The translations under genes and the position numbers were made by a program. Below are positions 23,980 through 31,908 of a stretch of DNA of 64,000 bases, one piece after another. Origin of the DNA: Blastopirellula sediminis (GTDB lineage: Bacteria; Planctomycetota; Planctomycetia; Pirellulales; Pirellulaceae). The stretch covers positions 248,001 through 312,000 of the forward strand of contig NZ_JAJKFT010000010.1 of the NCBI RefSeq assembly GCF_020966755.1, given 5' to 3'. Position 1 is the stretch's first letter; every line of letters begins with the position of its first letter. The notes under the pieces are model-generated. The model worked only from the letters and a program-made list of their open reading frames with translations, made no database searches and was not told the origin of the DNA.

Positions 23980-24397
23980 TCCGCTCTTGTGGATCGCCTG
24001 CGTCTGCATGGCGCTCGCCGCCGGCTGCGCTACCGAGTCGTCGGCCGAATTGGCCGAGGCGGAAATGGAGAACGCGCCCCCCATCGAAATGGAGATCGGC
24101 GACTTCCGCTTCCGCATGTCGGACCCGACCGCCGGCACGACGACCAAGTTCAACTTCACCCTGTATGGACTGGTGCCAGCCGATCAGGTGGAAGACGTCA
24201 AAGTGGCGCTCGTCAGTCGTGAGCAGCGTCTCCGCGATCGCGTCCTGCGTACCGCGCGGGAAACGAGCGCCGTTGAACTGGAAGATCCCGATCTGCAGAT
24301 GTTTCGCAAGCGGATGCTGCTCGAGGTTAATCGCGAGCTGGGAGAAAAGTACTTCCAAGAGCTCTATCTCGACCGTTATTGGGTGAAGACTCGCTAG
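23957..24397 (+). CDS. FliL-like small lipoprotein (paralogue C)
   Basis: A 146-residue lipoprotein: lipobox LAAGC near residue 24. The mature part (IGDFRFRM, FNFTLYGLVPADQVEDVKVAL, REQRLRDRVLRTARE, LEDPDLQMFRKRML, then LGEKYFQELYLDRYWV) is the closest of the three to FliL, whose C-terminal half has the same RLRD helix, L..P and terminal strand that leads to an F/Y-V end. It begins inside paralogue B in another phase. The product is expected in the periplasm, anchored to a membrane. Function is not known. Confidence 0.7.
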   Translation: MLRSNAINPLLWIACVCMALAAGCATESSAELAEAEMENAPPIEMEIGDFRFRMSDPTAGTTTKFNFTLYGLVPADQVEDVKVALVSREQRLRDRVLRTARETSAVELEDPDLQMFRKRMLLEVNRELGEKYFQELYLDRYWVKTR

Positions 24398-24459
24398 TTG
24401 AGACGCCCAGGTCAGTTTCGTGCCGCCGCTCACTCGCCGCGGCCGGCGAGTTTGCTAAG

Positions 24460-25509
24460 ATGACAGGGATGACTGACAGCTCCCCCCCTGAACCGACGCC
24501 GCACGAAACGCTCGATTCGTATGAATCGGTAGCGACCGCTCCGGCTGTTCCCCGCGCTGAGACGACGCCGACCAAGGCGCCTCCGCGTCCGGTTCGTCAG
24601 CGCCGCGTGCTGCTGCCGATTGTGCTTTTCATCGCGACCTGTCTGTCGACGTTCTTCGTCGGCTGGACTCGTTGGCAACCGACGATGTTGATGGGGGGGA
24701 TGGTCGACGCGGAATACGATCCGCTGCTGTCCGATCCGCTGGTCGAAGGTATCCGTCTCGTTCAGCGCAACGTGAGCGTCAGCGATGGCCTGATCTACAT
24801 GGCCTGTCTGCTAGCAATCTTGTTCGCCCACGAGATGGGGCACTTTCTGATGACGGTTCGCTACCGGATTCACGCCAGCTTCCCCTACTTCATTCCAATT
24901 CCGATTTCGCCGATCGGCACGATGGGCGCCGTGATCGGGATGGATGGATTGAAGGCGAATCGCAAACAACTGTTCGACATCGGCTTGGCCGGACCGCTGG
25001 CCGGGTTGGTCATCGCCGTGCCGGTGTTGTATGTCGGCATCGGGCAGCTTGATCTAACCAAGACGGCGCCGTCGTCTTATTCGCTCGACATTCCGCTTGG
25101 CCTGGCCATGGCGATGTCGTGGTTTCAGGTCCCCGGCTACTCTTTTGGCGATCCGGTCGCGCAAGCGCAGCTGAATCCCTATTTCATGGCAGGCTGGGTC
25201 GGCTTGCTCGTCACCGGTTTGAACATGTTGCCGATCAGTCAGCTCGACGGCGGTCACGTCGCCTACACGCTCTTCGGAAAGTGGTCGTATTATCTGGCCT
25301 GGGGCGTGATCATCACCGCAGTCACCGCGATGACGCTTGGCGCCGGTTGGACTTGGATCTTGATGCTGATTCTGGTGCTGTTAATTGGCCCGGCTCATCC
25401 GCCGACCTCGGACGACACAGTGCCGATCGGACCGCTCCGCTGGACCATCGGCTTTTTGTCGCTGGTGATTCCGATCCTTTGCTTTCCTCCTCAGGCGATC
25501 ATCACGTAA
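24460..25509 (+). CDS. Site-2 protease family intramembrane metalloprotease (EGY-like)
   Basis: A 349-residue polytopic membrane protein. After a Pro/Thr-rich N-terminal tail (1-48) there are about seven hydrophobic segments. The zinc motif HEMGH is at 124-128, and the second metal motif LDGGH is at 262-266 inside NMLPISQLDGGH. The spacing and the NMLPxxxLDGGH form are like chloroplast EGY-type site-2 proteases, which cut membrane-anchored regulators. The substrate cannot be read. Starts at ATG 24460 and ATG 24469 are both possible. The gene lies just after the FliL-like lipoprotein pair, with no clear link. Confidence 0.85.
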   Translation: MTGMTDSSPPEPTPHETLDSYESVATAPAVPRAETTPTKAPPRPVRQRRVLLPIVLFIATCLSTFFVGWTRWQPTMLMGGMVDAEYDPLLSDPLVEGIRLVQRNVSVSDGLIYMACLLAILFAHEMGHFLMTVRYRIHASFPYFIPIPISPIGTMGAVIGMDGLKANRKQLFDIGLAGPLAGLVIAVPVLYVGIGQLDLTKTAPSSYSLDIPLGLAMAMSWFQVPGYSFGDPVAQAQLNPYFMAGWVGLLVTGLNMLPISQLDGGHVAYTLFGKWSYYLAWGVIITAVTAMTLGAGWTWILMLILVLLIGPAHPPTSDDTVPIGPLRWTIGFLSLVIPILCFPPQAIIT

Positions 25510-25538
25510 CGCCGCGCTCGGCGCCGCCACAGTTACGC

Positions 25539-26189
25539 ATGAACTACTTCGCACACGGCCGACTCTTTCTCGATCGCCCTTACTTTTTGGCTGGCACGGC
25601 GGTCCCCGATTGGCTGAACGTCGTCGATCGCAAGATGCGAGCCCGGTCCAAAGGAGCTTTGCCGCATTGCGAATCGGACGAGCCCTGCACCGCCGAAGTG
25701 GCCCGCGGCATCGTCCAGCATCACCAGGACGACGATTGGTTCCATCGGACGAAAGCGTTCGGCGAACTCTCGTGGCGGTTCACCGTCTGGATCCGAGACC
25801 AGGTTGGCGCCGACGACGGCCTCCGTCCCAGCTTTTTGGGGCATATCCTGGTCGAGCTGCTCCTTGACGCCGAGCTGGCTGAGCGAAACCCTGGTTTGCT
25901 CTCGGCCTATTACGACGCGTTGGCGAAAGTGGAGCCGGCGAAGGTCGAAACCGCCGTCAATGCGATCGCTACCCGCAGCAGCGATCGGCTGGCCTGGTTC
26001 ATTGAGCGATTTCTGGAAGTCCGCTTCCTGGAAGACTATGCGGACGATGAAAAGCTGACCCTCCGCTTGAATCAGGTCCTCCAGCGCGTCAAACTACCGG
26101 CACTGCCGAGCGGCTTCGCTCCGCTGCTGCCGACGATGCGAGCGGAGGTGGCGGAACATTACGACGATTTGCTTTCCCCCCGAAGCTGA
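25539..26189 (+). CDS. Hypothetical protein, possibly distant AcpH-like phosphodiesterase fold
   Basis: A 216-residue soluble protein starting MNYFAHGRLFLDRPYFLAGT at ATG 25539; the frame is open much further upstream but that part overlaps the protease gene. The N-terminus (MN-F-AH, then G-x-x-x-x-D-W) and later GIVQHHQDDDWFH and FLGHILVELLLD recall acyl carrier protein phosphodiesterase, an all-helical HD-like fold with several His/Asp ligands. The likeness is weak and the family assignment is tentative. It lies 29 nt after the membrane protease and 51 nt before the epimerase. Confidence 0.6.
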   Translation: MNYFAHGRLFLDRPYFLAGTAVPDWLNVVDRKMRARSKGALPHCESDEPCTAEVARGIVQHHQDDDWFHRTKAFGELSWRFTVWIRDQVGADDGLRPSFLGHILVELLLDAELAERNPGLLSAYYDALAKVEPAKVETAVNAIATRSSDRLAWFIERFLEVRFLEDYADDEKLTLRLNQVLQRVKLPALPSGFAPLLPTMRAEVAEHYDDLLSPRS

Positions 26190-26240
26190 CTCTTCCCTAT
26201 CGATCCGCCCCGTTGAAACGAAAAGACTTGGAGAACACCC

Positions 26241-27092
26241 ATGAAGTTCGGCATGAACCTGCTGTTGTGGTCCGGCGATCCCGATGAGAGCCTCTTGCCG
26301 GTGATCGAGAGCCTGAAAGAAATGGGCTTCGATGGCGTCGAAATTCCGCTCTTCAATCTCGATGTCGACAAGTGGGGCAAGTATGGCGAAAAGCTGAAGG
26401 ACCTCGGTCTCGCCTGCACGGCGGTCACCGTTCGTAACGAAGGGGACAACCCGATCAGCCCCGACGCCAAGATTCGCGCCGAAGGGGTTCGCCTGACCAA
26501 GCAGACGCTCGATTGCTGCCAGGCGCTCGGCGCCGAGACGCTCGTCGGCCCGTATCACTCGGCGATCGGCATCTTCAGCGGCAACGGTCCGACCGCCGAC
26601 GAATGGAAATGGGGGGTCGATTCGATGCGTCAGGTCGCCGAATACGCCGGCGAAGTGAACGTGATGCTGGGGGTCGAAGCGCTCAATCGCTTTGAAACCT
26701 ACCTGCTGAACACGCACGCCGACTCGGCTCGCTTCGCACGGGAAGTGAATCATCCCAACTGCAAAGTGATGTACGACACGTTCCACTCGAACATCGAAGA
26801 AAAAGATATCGCCCAAGCGATCCGCGATTGCTCCGACGTGCTGCACCACGTCCATATCTCGGAAAACGATCGCAGCACCCCGGGCCAAGGGCACATCCAC
26901 TGGGACACCAACTTCGACGCGCTGAAGGAAGTCGGCTACGACGGCTGGATGGTGATCGAAGCGTTCGGTCTCGCCTTGCCCGAAATCGCCGCCGCGACGA
27001 AGATCTGGCGTAAGATGTTCTCGACCGAACTCGACCTGGCGAAAGAAGGGCTCGCCTTCATGAAGGGCGAAGTCACCAAGCGTTGGGGCTAA
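26241..27092 (+). CDS. D-tagatose 3-epimerase/D-allulose 3-epimerase-like TIM-barrel enzyme
   Basis: A 283-residue sugar epimerase of the AP-endonuclease-2-like TIM barrel family. The four metal ligands of Pseudomonas cichorii D-tagatose 3-epimerase (E152, D185, H211, E246) have counterparts at E146, D179, H205 and E240, all shifted by exactly six, within GVEALNRFE, MYDTFHSNIEE, HVHISENDR and MVIEAFG. The enzyme is expected to interconvert ketohexoses at C3 with Mn or Co; the true substrate is unknown. GGAG lies 7 nt before the ATG. It is followed by scpB after 19 nt. No transporter or other sugar gene is adjacent. Confidence 0.85.
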   Translation: MKFGMNLLLWSGDPDESLLPVIESLKEMGFDGVEIPLFNLDVDKWGKYGEKLKDLGLACTAVTVRNEGDNPISPDAKIRAEGVRLTKQTLDCCQALGAETLVGPYHSAIGIFSGNGPTADEWKWGVDSMRQVAEYAGEVNVMLGVEALNRFETYLLNTHADSARFAREVNHPNCKVMYDTFHSNIEEKDIAQAIRDCSDVLHHVHISENDRSTPGQGHIHWDTNFDALKEVGYDGWMVIEAFGLALPEIAAATKIWRKMFSTELDLAKEGLAFMKGEVTKRWG

Positions 27093-27111
27093 GACCTCTG
27101 TAGAGTCGCCT

Positions 27112-27867
27112 ATGAGCAGCAGCGAACTTCCACCGGATGACGACGACTTCGGCGACGACCTGGACGAAGGGTTGTCGCTGGAGAAGCTGAGCGCTGCGTT
27201 CGCTGCTGCGATGGGAGGGGACGAGCCGTACGAGTCCGGTGAGGAAGAAGAGCCGGCCGAAACGGAAGAAGAGGACGAATCGTCCGAAGAGGCGGTCGCC
27301 CGCGTTTTGGCGACCGAAGAAGAGCCGGACGACTGCGAGCTTTCTCCCCGCACGATCCTCGAGGCGATGCTCTTTGTCGGCAGCCCCGACAACTCGCCTC
27401 TGTCGGCCGAAAAAGGCGCCGCCCGGATGCGCGGCGTCGCCGTCGACGAAATCGCCGACCTGGTCGAAGAGCTGAATCAGGCCTATCGCGAAGAAGGTTG
27501 CCCTTACGAGATCGTCTCGTCTGGCGGCGGCTTCCGGATGTCGCTCCGCGACGACTTCGGACGACTGCGGGAAAAGTTCTACGGCAAAGTCCGCGAAGCG
27601 AAGCTATCGCAGCCGGCGGTCGACGTGCTGGCGCTGGTCGCCTACAACCAGAACATCACCCGCGAAGAAGTCGACAAAATGCGGGGCAAACCGAGCGGCC
27701 CCCTGCTCAATCAACTGGTCCGCCGCGAACTGCTGCAACTCGAGCGGACCGGCAAGGGAAAAGAGAAGCAAAAGACCTACTCGACGACCGACCGCTTTCT
27801 CGAAATGTTCCGCCTGACGTCGCTCGAAGACCTGCCGCAACCGCAGGGATTGGATTTGGAGGATTAG
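27112..27867 (+). CDS. scpB: Segregation and condensation protein B
   Basis: ScpB is the paired winged-helix partner of ScpA and SMC in chromosome segregation. The 251-residue product has the ScpB core from about residue 78 (ILEAMLFVGSPDNSPLS) to 245, including LSQPAVDVLALVAYNQNITREEVDKMRG and the C-terminal YSTTDRFLEMFRL. An acidic tail of about 75 residues rich in Glu and Asp precedes it, longer than in typical ScpB (about 190-200 residues). The gene directly follows the epimerase. scpA is not in the window. Confidence 0.92.
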   Translation: MSSSELPPDDDDFGDDLDEGLSLEKLSAAFAAAMGGDEPYESGEEEEPAETEEEDESSEEAVARVLATEEEPDDCELSPRTILEAMLFVGSPDNSPLSAEKGAARMRGVAVDEIADLVEELNQAYREEGCPYEIVSSGGGFRMSLRDDFGRLREKFYGKVREAKLSQPAVDVLALVAYNQNITREEVDKMRGKPSGPLLNQLVRRELLQLERTGKGKEKQKTYSTTDRFLEMFRLTSLEDLPQPQGLDLED

Positions 27868-27927
27868 TCCTCCCCGCTTTGCACAAACGGTTTTCGCCCT
27901 AAGTGCTAGCACCGTACGGAATTGATC

Positions 27928-27955
27928 TTGGCCAACGCGGGGGAGTCGCTATACT
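27928..27955 (+). promoter_or_regulatory. Candidate promoter of the TPR protein gene
   Basis: TTGGCC (27928-27933) and TATACT (27950-27955) with 16-nt spacing, about 90 nt before the ATG at 28043. A perfect 10-bp palindrome GTGCTAGCAC (27904-27913) lies 14 nt upstream of the -35, where an activator or repressor could bind. Confidence 0.45.
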
Positions 27956-28042
27956 CCGCCGCGCCTTATTTTCTCGCTCTGCGCTGCGCATGCGCCAGCA
28001 GTCGCGGGCGTACTGACCAAGTTGCAATTGAGGACAGTTCCC

Positions 28043-30160
28043 ATGTCCATGGCGAAAACCAGTTTTGTCATCCTCGTTTGTTTCGCGATTGTAGGGACGT
28101 TTTCCGCGCTGCCGCTGCGTGGCGAAGAAACTCCGTCCGCTGCTGCGCCGACCGATTCGGGACAAAACGACGTTGCGCCCACGCCGACTCCCAGTACGTT
28201 CAGTTCGCCCAATCGGTTGCCTCAAGCGCCGGAAAGCGGCGAATCGGTGCTGCGGATCAAAACGCCGCTCAACAAATACCCTGACACGAAAAAGAGTTCG
28301 ACGTCGAGCGACGGTCCGCTGAAAATCTCGCGAGTAATCGACGGCGACGCCGCGAAACCGAAACCGACGCCTCCAGAACCAGTGGCGACTCCGGTCGAAC
28401 CGCAACCGGCTCCTCCGGTCAAACCGGCTCCGGCCATGCCCAAACCGGAACCGGTCGCGCCTGCTCCGGCGCTCACGACAGCGGGCGGTCTCTCGAAGTT
28501 GGTCGCCGGAGAGTCGCAGCTAGGCCAAGTGATCGAGCTCTGGGGCGCGCCTGTCAGTCAATCGATCGTCGACGGACGCAAATTGCTGGTCTTCAACACA
28601 ACGGGCTTTGAACGAGCCGAAGCGACTTTCCAAAGCGACACGCTCGAATCGCTCTTCCTGGTTCTAAAGGCGCCAGCGCCGGCTGACCAGGTTCGTCAAC
28701 AAATGTCGATCGTCGAAAGCGAAGGGGCGAAAGTCCACGATGAGTTCGGCGTGTTGCTTGGTCTGGTTTTTCCGGAACGAGGCGCCTTGTTCAGCTTCGC
28801 GCCGCAGGAACGACAGTTCCTGGTCGAAAGCGTCGTCGTCCAACGACCGACCGCCGAAGCGTATCTGATTCGCGCCAAGGGTTACCCGGCCGATCGGATT
28901 GAAGCGAAGCTGGCCGACCTCAACGCCGCCATCAAGCTGGAATCGTTCAACGCCTCCGCGTGGCACGAGATCGCGCTGCTGAAGCGTCGCCTGGGCCAAC
29001 TGCCCGACGCTTTGTCGGCCGCCCAAACTGCCGCCTCTGGCGCCGGCGCCAAACCGGAATACCGCCTGACCCGTGCGTTGATCCAAGCCGAACTGGGCCA
29101 ATATGACGACGCGTTGAACGTCTCCAAATCGATTGCCGAAAACGTCGCGCTGCCGAAGGAAGTTCGCGCTCGCGCGTTCTGCCAATGGGGCGACCTGGTC
29201 GCTCGCGGACCGAGCGAAGACGTCCGTTCCGCCCTCTCGCATCATCAGACGGCGATCAAGCTGGCGGCCGAAGAGATTCGCAATCCGCTCGACGACGTTC
29301 GTCGCGCCGCGAAACTGGTTCTGGTCGACGCCCACCTGGCGGTCGCTTCGGACCTGGCCGCCGGTCAGTGGCAGAATCGTGAATTGACCGTCCCCAAGTG
29401 GGTCGACAGCACCGACGCCTTCGTCACCAACCTGGTTGAGAAAGAAGGGTTCTCGCGGGAGCTGGAACTCGCTCGTTTGCAGAAAGCGATCGCCGCCTAC
29501 AACTACTTCGAGTCGACTTACGACACCAGCGACTCGGTCGATGCGATTTTGAGCGTCGGTCGCGAACTGTTGTCGCAAACGAAAGATCCCTCGTACCAGG
29601 TCGTGGTCGAATGGGAGATGAGCCAGGCGCTGATTCAAGCGGCGACCATCGAGCAAAACCGGGGCGAGTTTGACGACGCAATGCGAATCGCCCGCGAGAC
29701 TGCCGCACTGTTGGAGCATGCGACGCAAACGCGTCAGCTTTCGATCGGCGACCGGATGACGCTCGGCAACTTCTACTTCCGCGTTGGCGCCGCTCAGGTC
29801 GTCAGCAAAGGCGATCACGAAGAAGCGATTCAGTGGTACGCCGACGCGGAGAAGCAGTTCAAGCATCCCGATCTGGCCAACGTCGCTCTCGGCCAGCGCG
29901 GCGAAGCGCTCGCCAGCATGGCCGTTTCGTACTGGGAGTCAGGTCGCCAAGAGCAAGGCCTGGCCCTTACCGAACAAGGCGCTAACCTCCTGAAACAGGG
30001 GGTCGACGCCGGCGAAAACCAACTCGATTCGTTGGTCGCTCCGTACGCCAACCTGGTCACGATGTACGAGAGCCAAGGGAACGCCACCAAGCAGGCCGAA
30101 TACTCCGGCAAGCTGGCCAAGCTGCCGAAACCGGCCGAAGAGCAGACGCCCCGGCGCTAG
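28043..30160 (+). CDS. Exported TPR protein with a BamE-like domain
   Basis: A 705-residue protein with a signal peptide (MSMAKTSFVILVCFAIVGTFSA), a Pro/Ala-rich low-complexity stretch (about 25-145), then a small domain (about 148-270) whose start LSKLVAGESQLGQVIELWGAP recalls the BamE/SmpA motif (L..G.S...V...WG.P). The remaining 430 residues are helical repeats of the tetratricopeptide type (for example KLADLNAAIKLESFNASAWH). It is probably periplasmic or surface-exposed and may be a scaffold. GAGGA 8 nt before ATG 28043 fixes the start; a TTG 21 nt upstream is less likely. Function unknown. Confidence 0.75.
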   Translation: MSMAKTSFVILVCFAIVGTFSALPLRGEETPSAAAPTDSGQNDVAPTPTPSTFSSPNRLPQAPESGESVLRIKTPLNKYPDTKKSSTSSDGPLKISRVIDGDAAKPKPTPPEPVATPVEPQPAPPVKPAPAMPKPEPVAPAPALTTAGGLSKLVAGESQLGQVIELWGAPVSQSIVDGRKLLVFNTTGFERAEATFQSDTLESLFLVLKAPAPADQVRQQMSIVESEGAKVHDEFGVLLGLVFPERGALFSFAPQERQFLVESVVVQRPTAEAYLIRAKGYPADRIEAKLADLNAAIKLESFNASAWHEIALLKRRLGQLPDALSAAQTAASGAGAKPEYRLTRALIQAELGQYDDALNVSKSIAENVALPKEVRARAFCQWGDLVARGPSEDVRSALSHHQTAIKLAAEEIRNPLDDVRRAAKLVLVDAHLAVASDLAAGQWQNRELTVPKWVDSTDAFVTNLVEKEGFSRELELARLQKAIAAYNYFESTYDTSDSVDAILSVGRELLSQTKDPSYQVVVEWEMSQALIQAATIEQNRGEFDDAMRIARETAALLEHATQTRQLSIGDRMTLGNFYFRVGAAQVVSKGDHEEAIQWYADAEKQFKHPDLANVALGQRGEALASMAVSYWESGRQEQGLALTEQGANLLKQGVDAGENQLDSLVAPYANLVTMYESQGNATKQAEYSGKLAKLPKPAEEQTPRR

Positions 30161-30288
30161 TCGCGGGGCCTTGAAGCGGGGCTAAATCTACTTCCGGCCG
30201 CGGGGGCGATCCCGTATCATGAACCGGACATTTTCCGGTCCATCACCGTCGTTCCGCACCTCCATGGAATGAAGGCCTCGCTTCCCCC

Positions 30289-31227
30289 ATGGTCTTTGAG
30301 CACATCGAAAAGCTAAAGCGCGAATACACCGACAAGTACGTCGTCGTCGACCAGGATCGCCCTGAGTTGAAACGCTTCGCGTCGATGACCGGCATCGTTC
30401 GAACCGTCAACATGAGCGGGCGAGCGCTGGTCGAGTTCGATGGTCTGAACAACACCGGCTGGTACGACATCAACGTCGACTTTCTGAAAGTGGTCGACAA
30501 GCCGAAGCCGAAACCGGTCGCCGAGAAGAAGCCGGCTGCCGAAAAGAAGCCCGCTTCGCCCCAAGCCGGCGCCAGCGCCGCCGATATTCTCGCCGCCGCG
30601 CGAGCGAAAAAAGGGGAAGCCCCCGCGAAACCGGAAGCGAAGAAACCAGCGGCCAGCGGCAGCACCGCCGATATCCTGGCAGCCGCTCGAGCCAAAAAAG
30701 CCGCGCCGGCCAGCACGGCTGACATTCTCGCCGCAGCTCGGGCGAAGAAAGCCGAAGGTGCGCCCCCAGCCGAGGAGAAGCCCGCCGCCGACAAACCGAA
30801 AGCGGCTCCCCTGAGCACCGCCGATATCCTGGCGGCGGCGCGGGCCAATAAGGCCGAAAGCGGCGAAGCTCCAGCAGCGAAACCAGCCGCGGCGCCGATG
30901 AGCACGGCCGATATTCTGGCCGCAGCGCGAGCGAAAAAGGCTGCCGCCAGCGAACCTGCGGCCGAAAAACCGGCTCCTGCTGCGATGAGCACCGCCGACA
31001 TTCTGGCGGCCGCCAGGGCGAAGAAAGCGGCGGCGGAAGTCGCGCCGCCGACCCCACCGGCCGAAGAACCGACGCCGGAACCTGCGGCCCAGGAAGCGGC
31101 ATCCCAGGAACCAGCGACTCCGGCCGAACCTGTCGTTCCGCCGAAAGTCGAGAAACCGGCTGCCGGCTCGCTGCCGACGACGACCGCCGAGATTCTCGCC
31201 TACTGCCGCGAGCATGACGCGTCGTAG
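30289..31227 (+). CDS. Protein with SH3-like N-terminus and six STADILAAARAKKA-type repeats
   Basis: A 312-residue cytoplasmic protein. Residues 1-70 form a small beta-rich unit (TGIVRTVNMSGRALVEFDG, NTGWYDINVDFLKVVD) like an SH3 or KOW barrel. From 96 to 246 the motif (S/A)(T/A)ADILAAARA(K/N)K occurs six times, at 96-108, 125-137, 142-154, 176-188, 205-217 and 234-246, joined by Pro/Ala/Lys/Glu-rich linkers. A seventh, degenerate copy (TTTAEILAYCREHD) ends the protein. Each repeat would make a short amphipathic helix. This looks like a tethered array of identical docking helices; the partner is unknown. AAGG lies 13 nt before the ATG. Confidence 0.75.
   Translation: MVFEHIEKLKREYTDKYVVVDQDRPELKRFASMTGIVRTVNMSGRALVEFDGLNNTGWYDINVDFLKVVDKPKPKPVAEKKPAAEKKPASPQAGASAADILAAARAKKGEAPAKPEAKKPAASGSTADILAAARAKKAAPASTADILAAARAKKAEGAPPAEEKPAADKPKAAPLSTADILAAARANKAESGEAPAAKPAAAPMSTADILAAARAKKAAASEPAAEKPAPAAMSTADILAAARAKKAAAEVAPPTPPAEEPTPEPAAQEAASQEPATPAEPVVPPKVEKPAAGSLPTTTAEILAYCREHDAS
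30574..31026 (+). repeat. Six-copy tandem coding repeat (13-residue helix motif)
   Basis: The DNA coding for residues 96-246 of the gene at 30289 carries six copies of a 39-bp unit separated by variable linkers; copy-to-copy distances are 29, 17, 34, 29 and 29 codons. Protein copies are nearly identical while codons differ between copies (for example gatattctc, gatatcctg, gacattctc), so the repeat appears kept by selection at protein level rather than by very recent duplication. Confidence 0.85.
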
Positions 31228-31301
31228 TCGGTTTCGGCCGATTGGCGTAAAATGGCGGGGGCTCTGTGCCGATTTTGCCCTCTAATTTGACCGACGCGCC
31301 C

Positions 31302-31901
31302 ATGATCTTGCTGATCGATAACTACGACTCGTTCACCTATAACCTGGTTCAGCGTTTGGGTGAAATTGACCCGGCGCTTGATCTTCGCGTCGTTCGCAAC
31401 GACAAGATCACGGTCGAAGAGATCGAGAAACTGGGGCCGACCCATCTGATCGTCTCGCCTGGTCCTTGCACGCCGACCGAAGCCGGCATCTCGGTCGAGT
31501 CGATCCAGCACTTCGCCGGCAAGTTGCCAATCCTGGGAGTTTGCCTCGGCCATCAGTCGATGGGTCAGGCCTTCGGCGGCGTGATCGTCCGAGCCGAGCG
31601 TCTGATGCACGGCAAGACCGACGAGATTCATCACGACGACAAAGGGCTGTTCGCCGGCATGCCCAACCCGTTCATTGCGACTCGCTATCACAGCTTGGTG
31701 ATTCGCCCCGACACGCTCCCCGCAGGCTTTGAAGTTTCGGCTTGGAGCTATCTCCCCAACGGCGAGAAGGAAATCATGGGGATTCGCCATCGTGAGTGGC
31801 CGATGGAAGGGCTGCAATTTCACCCGGAAAGCTTCTTGAGCCAAACCGGCACGCAGATGCTAGAGCGTTTTTTGCAAATGACCTCTCCGCAAACCGCATA
31901 G
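31302..31901 (+). CDS. Anthranilate/para-aminobenzoate synthase glutamine amidotransferase subunit
   Basis: A class I glutamine amidotransferase of 199 residues that supplies ammonia for anthranilate or 4-amino-4-deoxychorismate synthesis. The start MILLIDNYDSFTYNLVQ, the nucleophile Cys81 in LGVCLGHQ, and His174/Glu176 in FHPES are all present; VSPGPCTP is the oxyanion-side motif. The upstream ATG at 31266 is in frame but would add 12 unconserved residues. pabB/trpE is not adjacent, so PabA and TrpG cannot be told apart and the subunit may serve both. It is followed by moeA after 7 nt. Confidence 0.93.
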   Translation: MILLIDNYDSFTYNLVQRLGEIDPALDLRVVRNDKITVEEIEKLGPTHLIVSPGPCTPTEAGISVESIQHFAGKLPILGVCLGHQSMGQAFGGVIVRAERLMHGKTDEIHHDDKGLFAGMPNPFIATRYHSLVIRPDTLPAGFEVSAWSYLPNGEKEIMGIRHREWPMEGLQFHPESFLSQTGTQMLERFLQMTSPQTA

Positions 31902-31908
31902 AGTTGCG

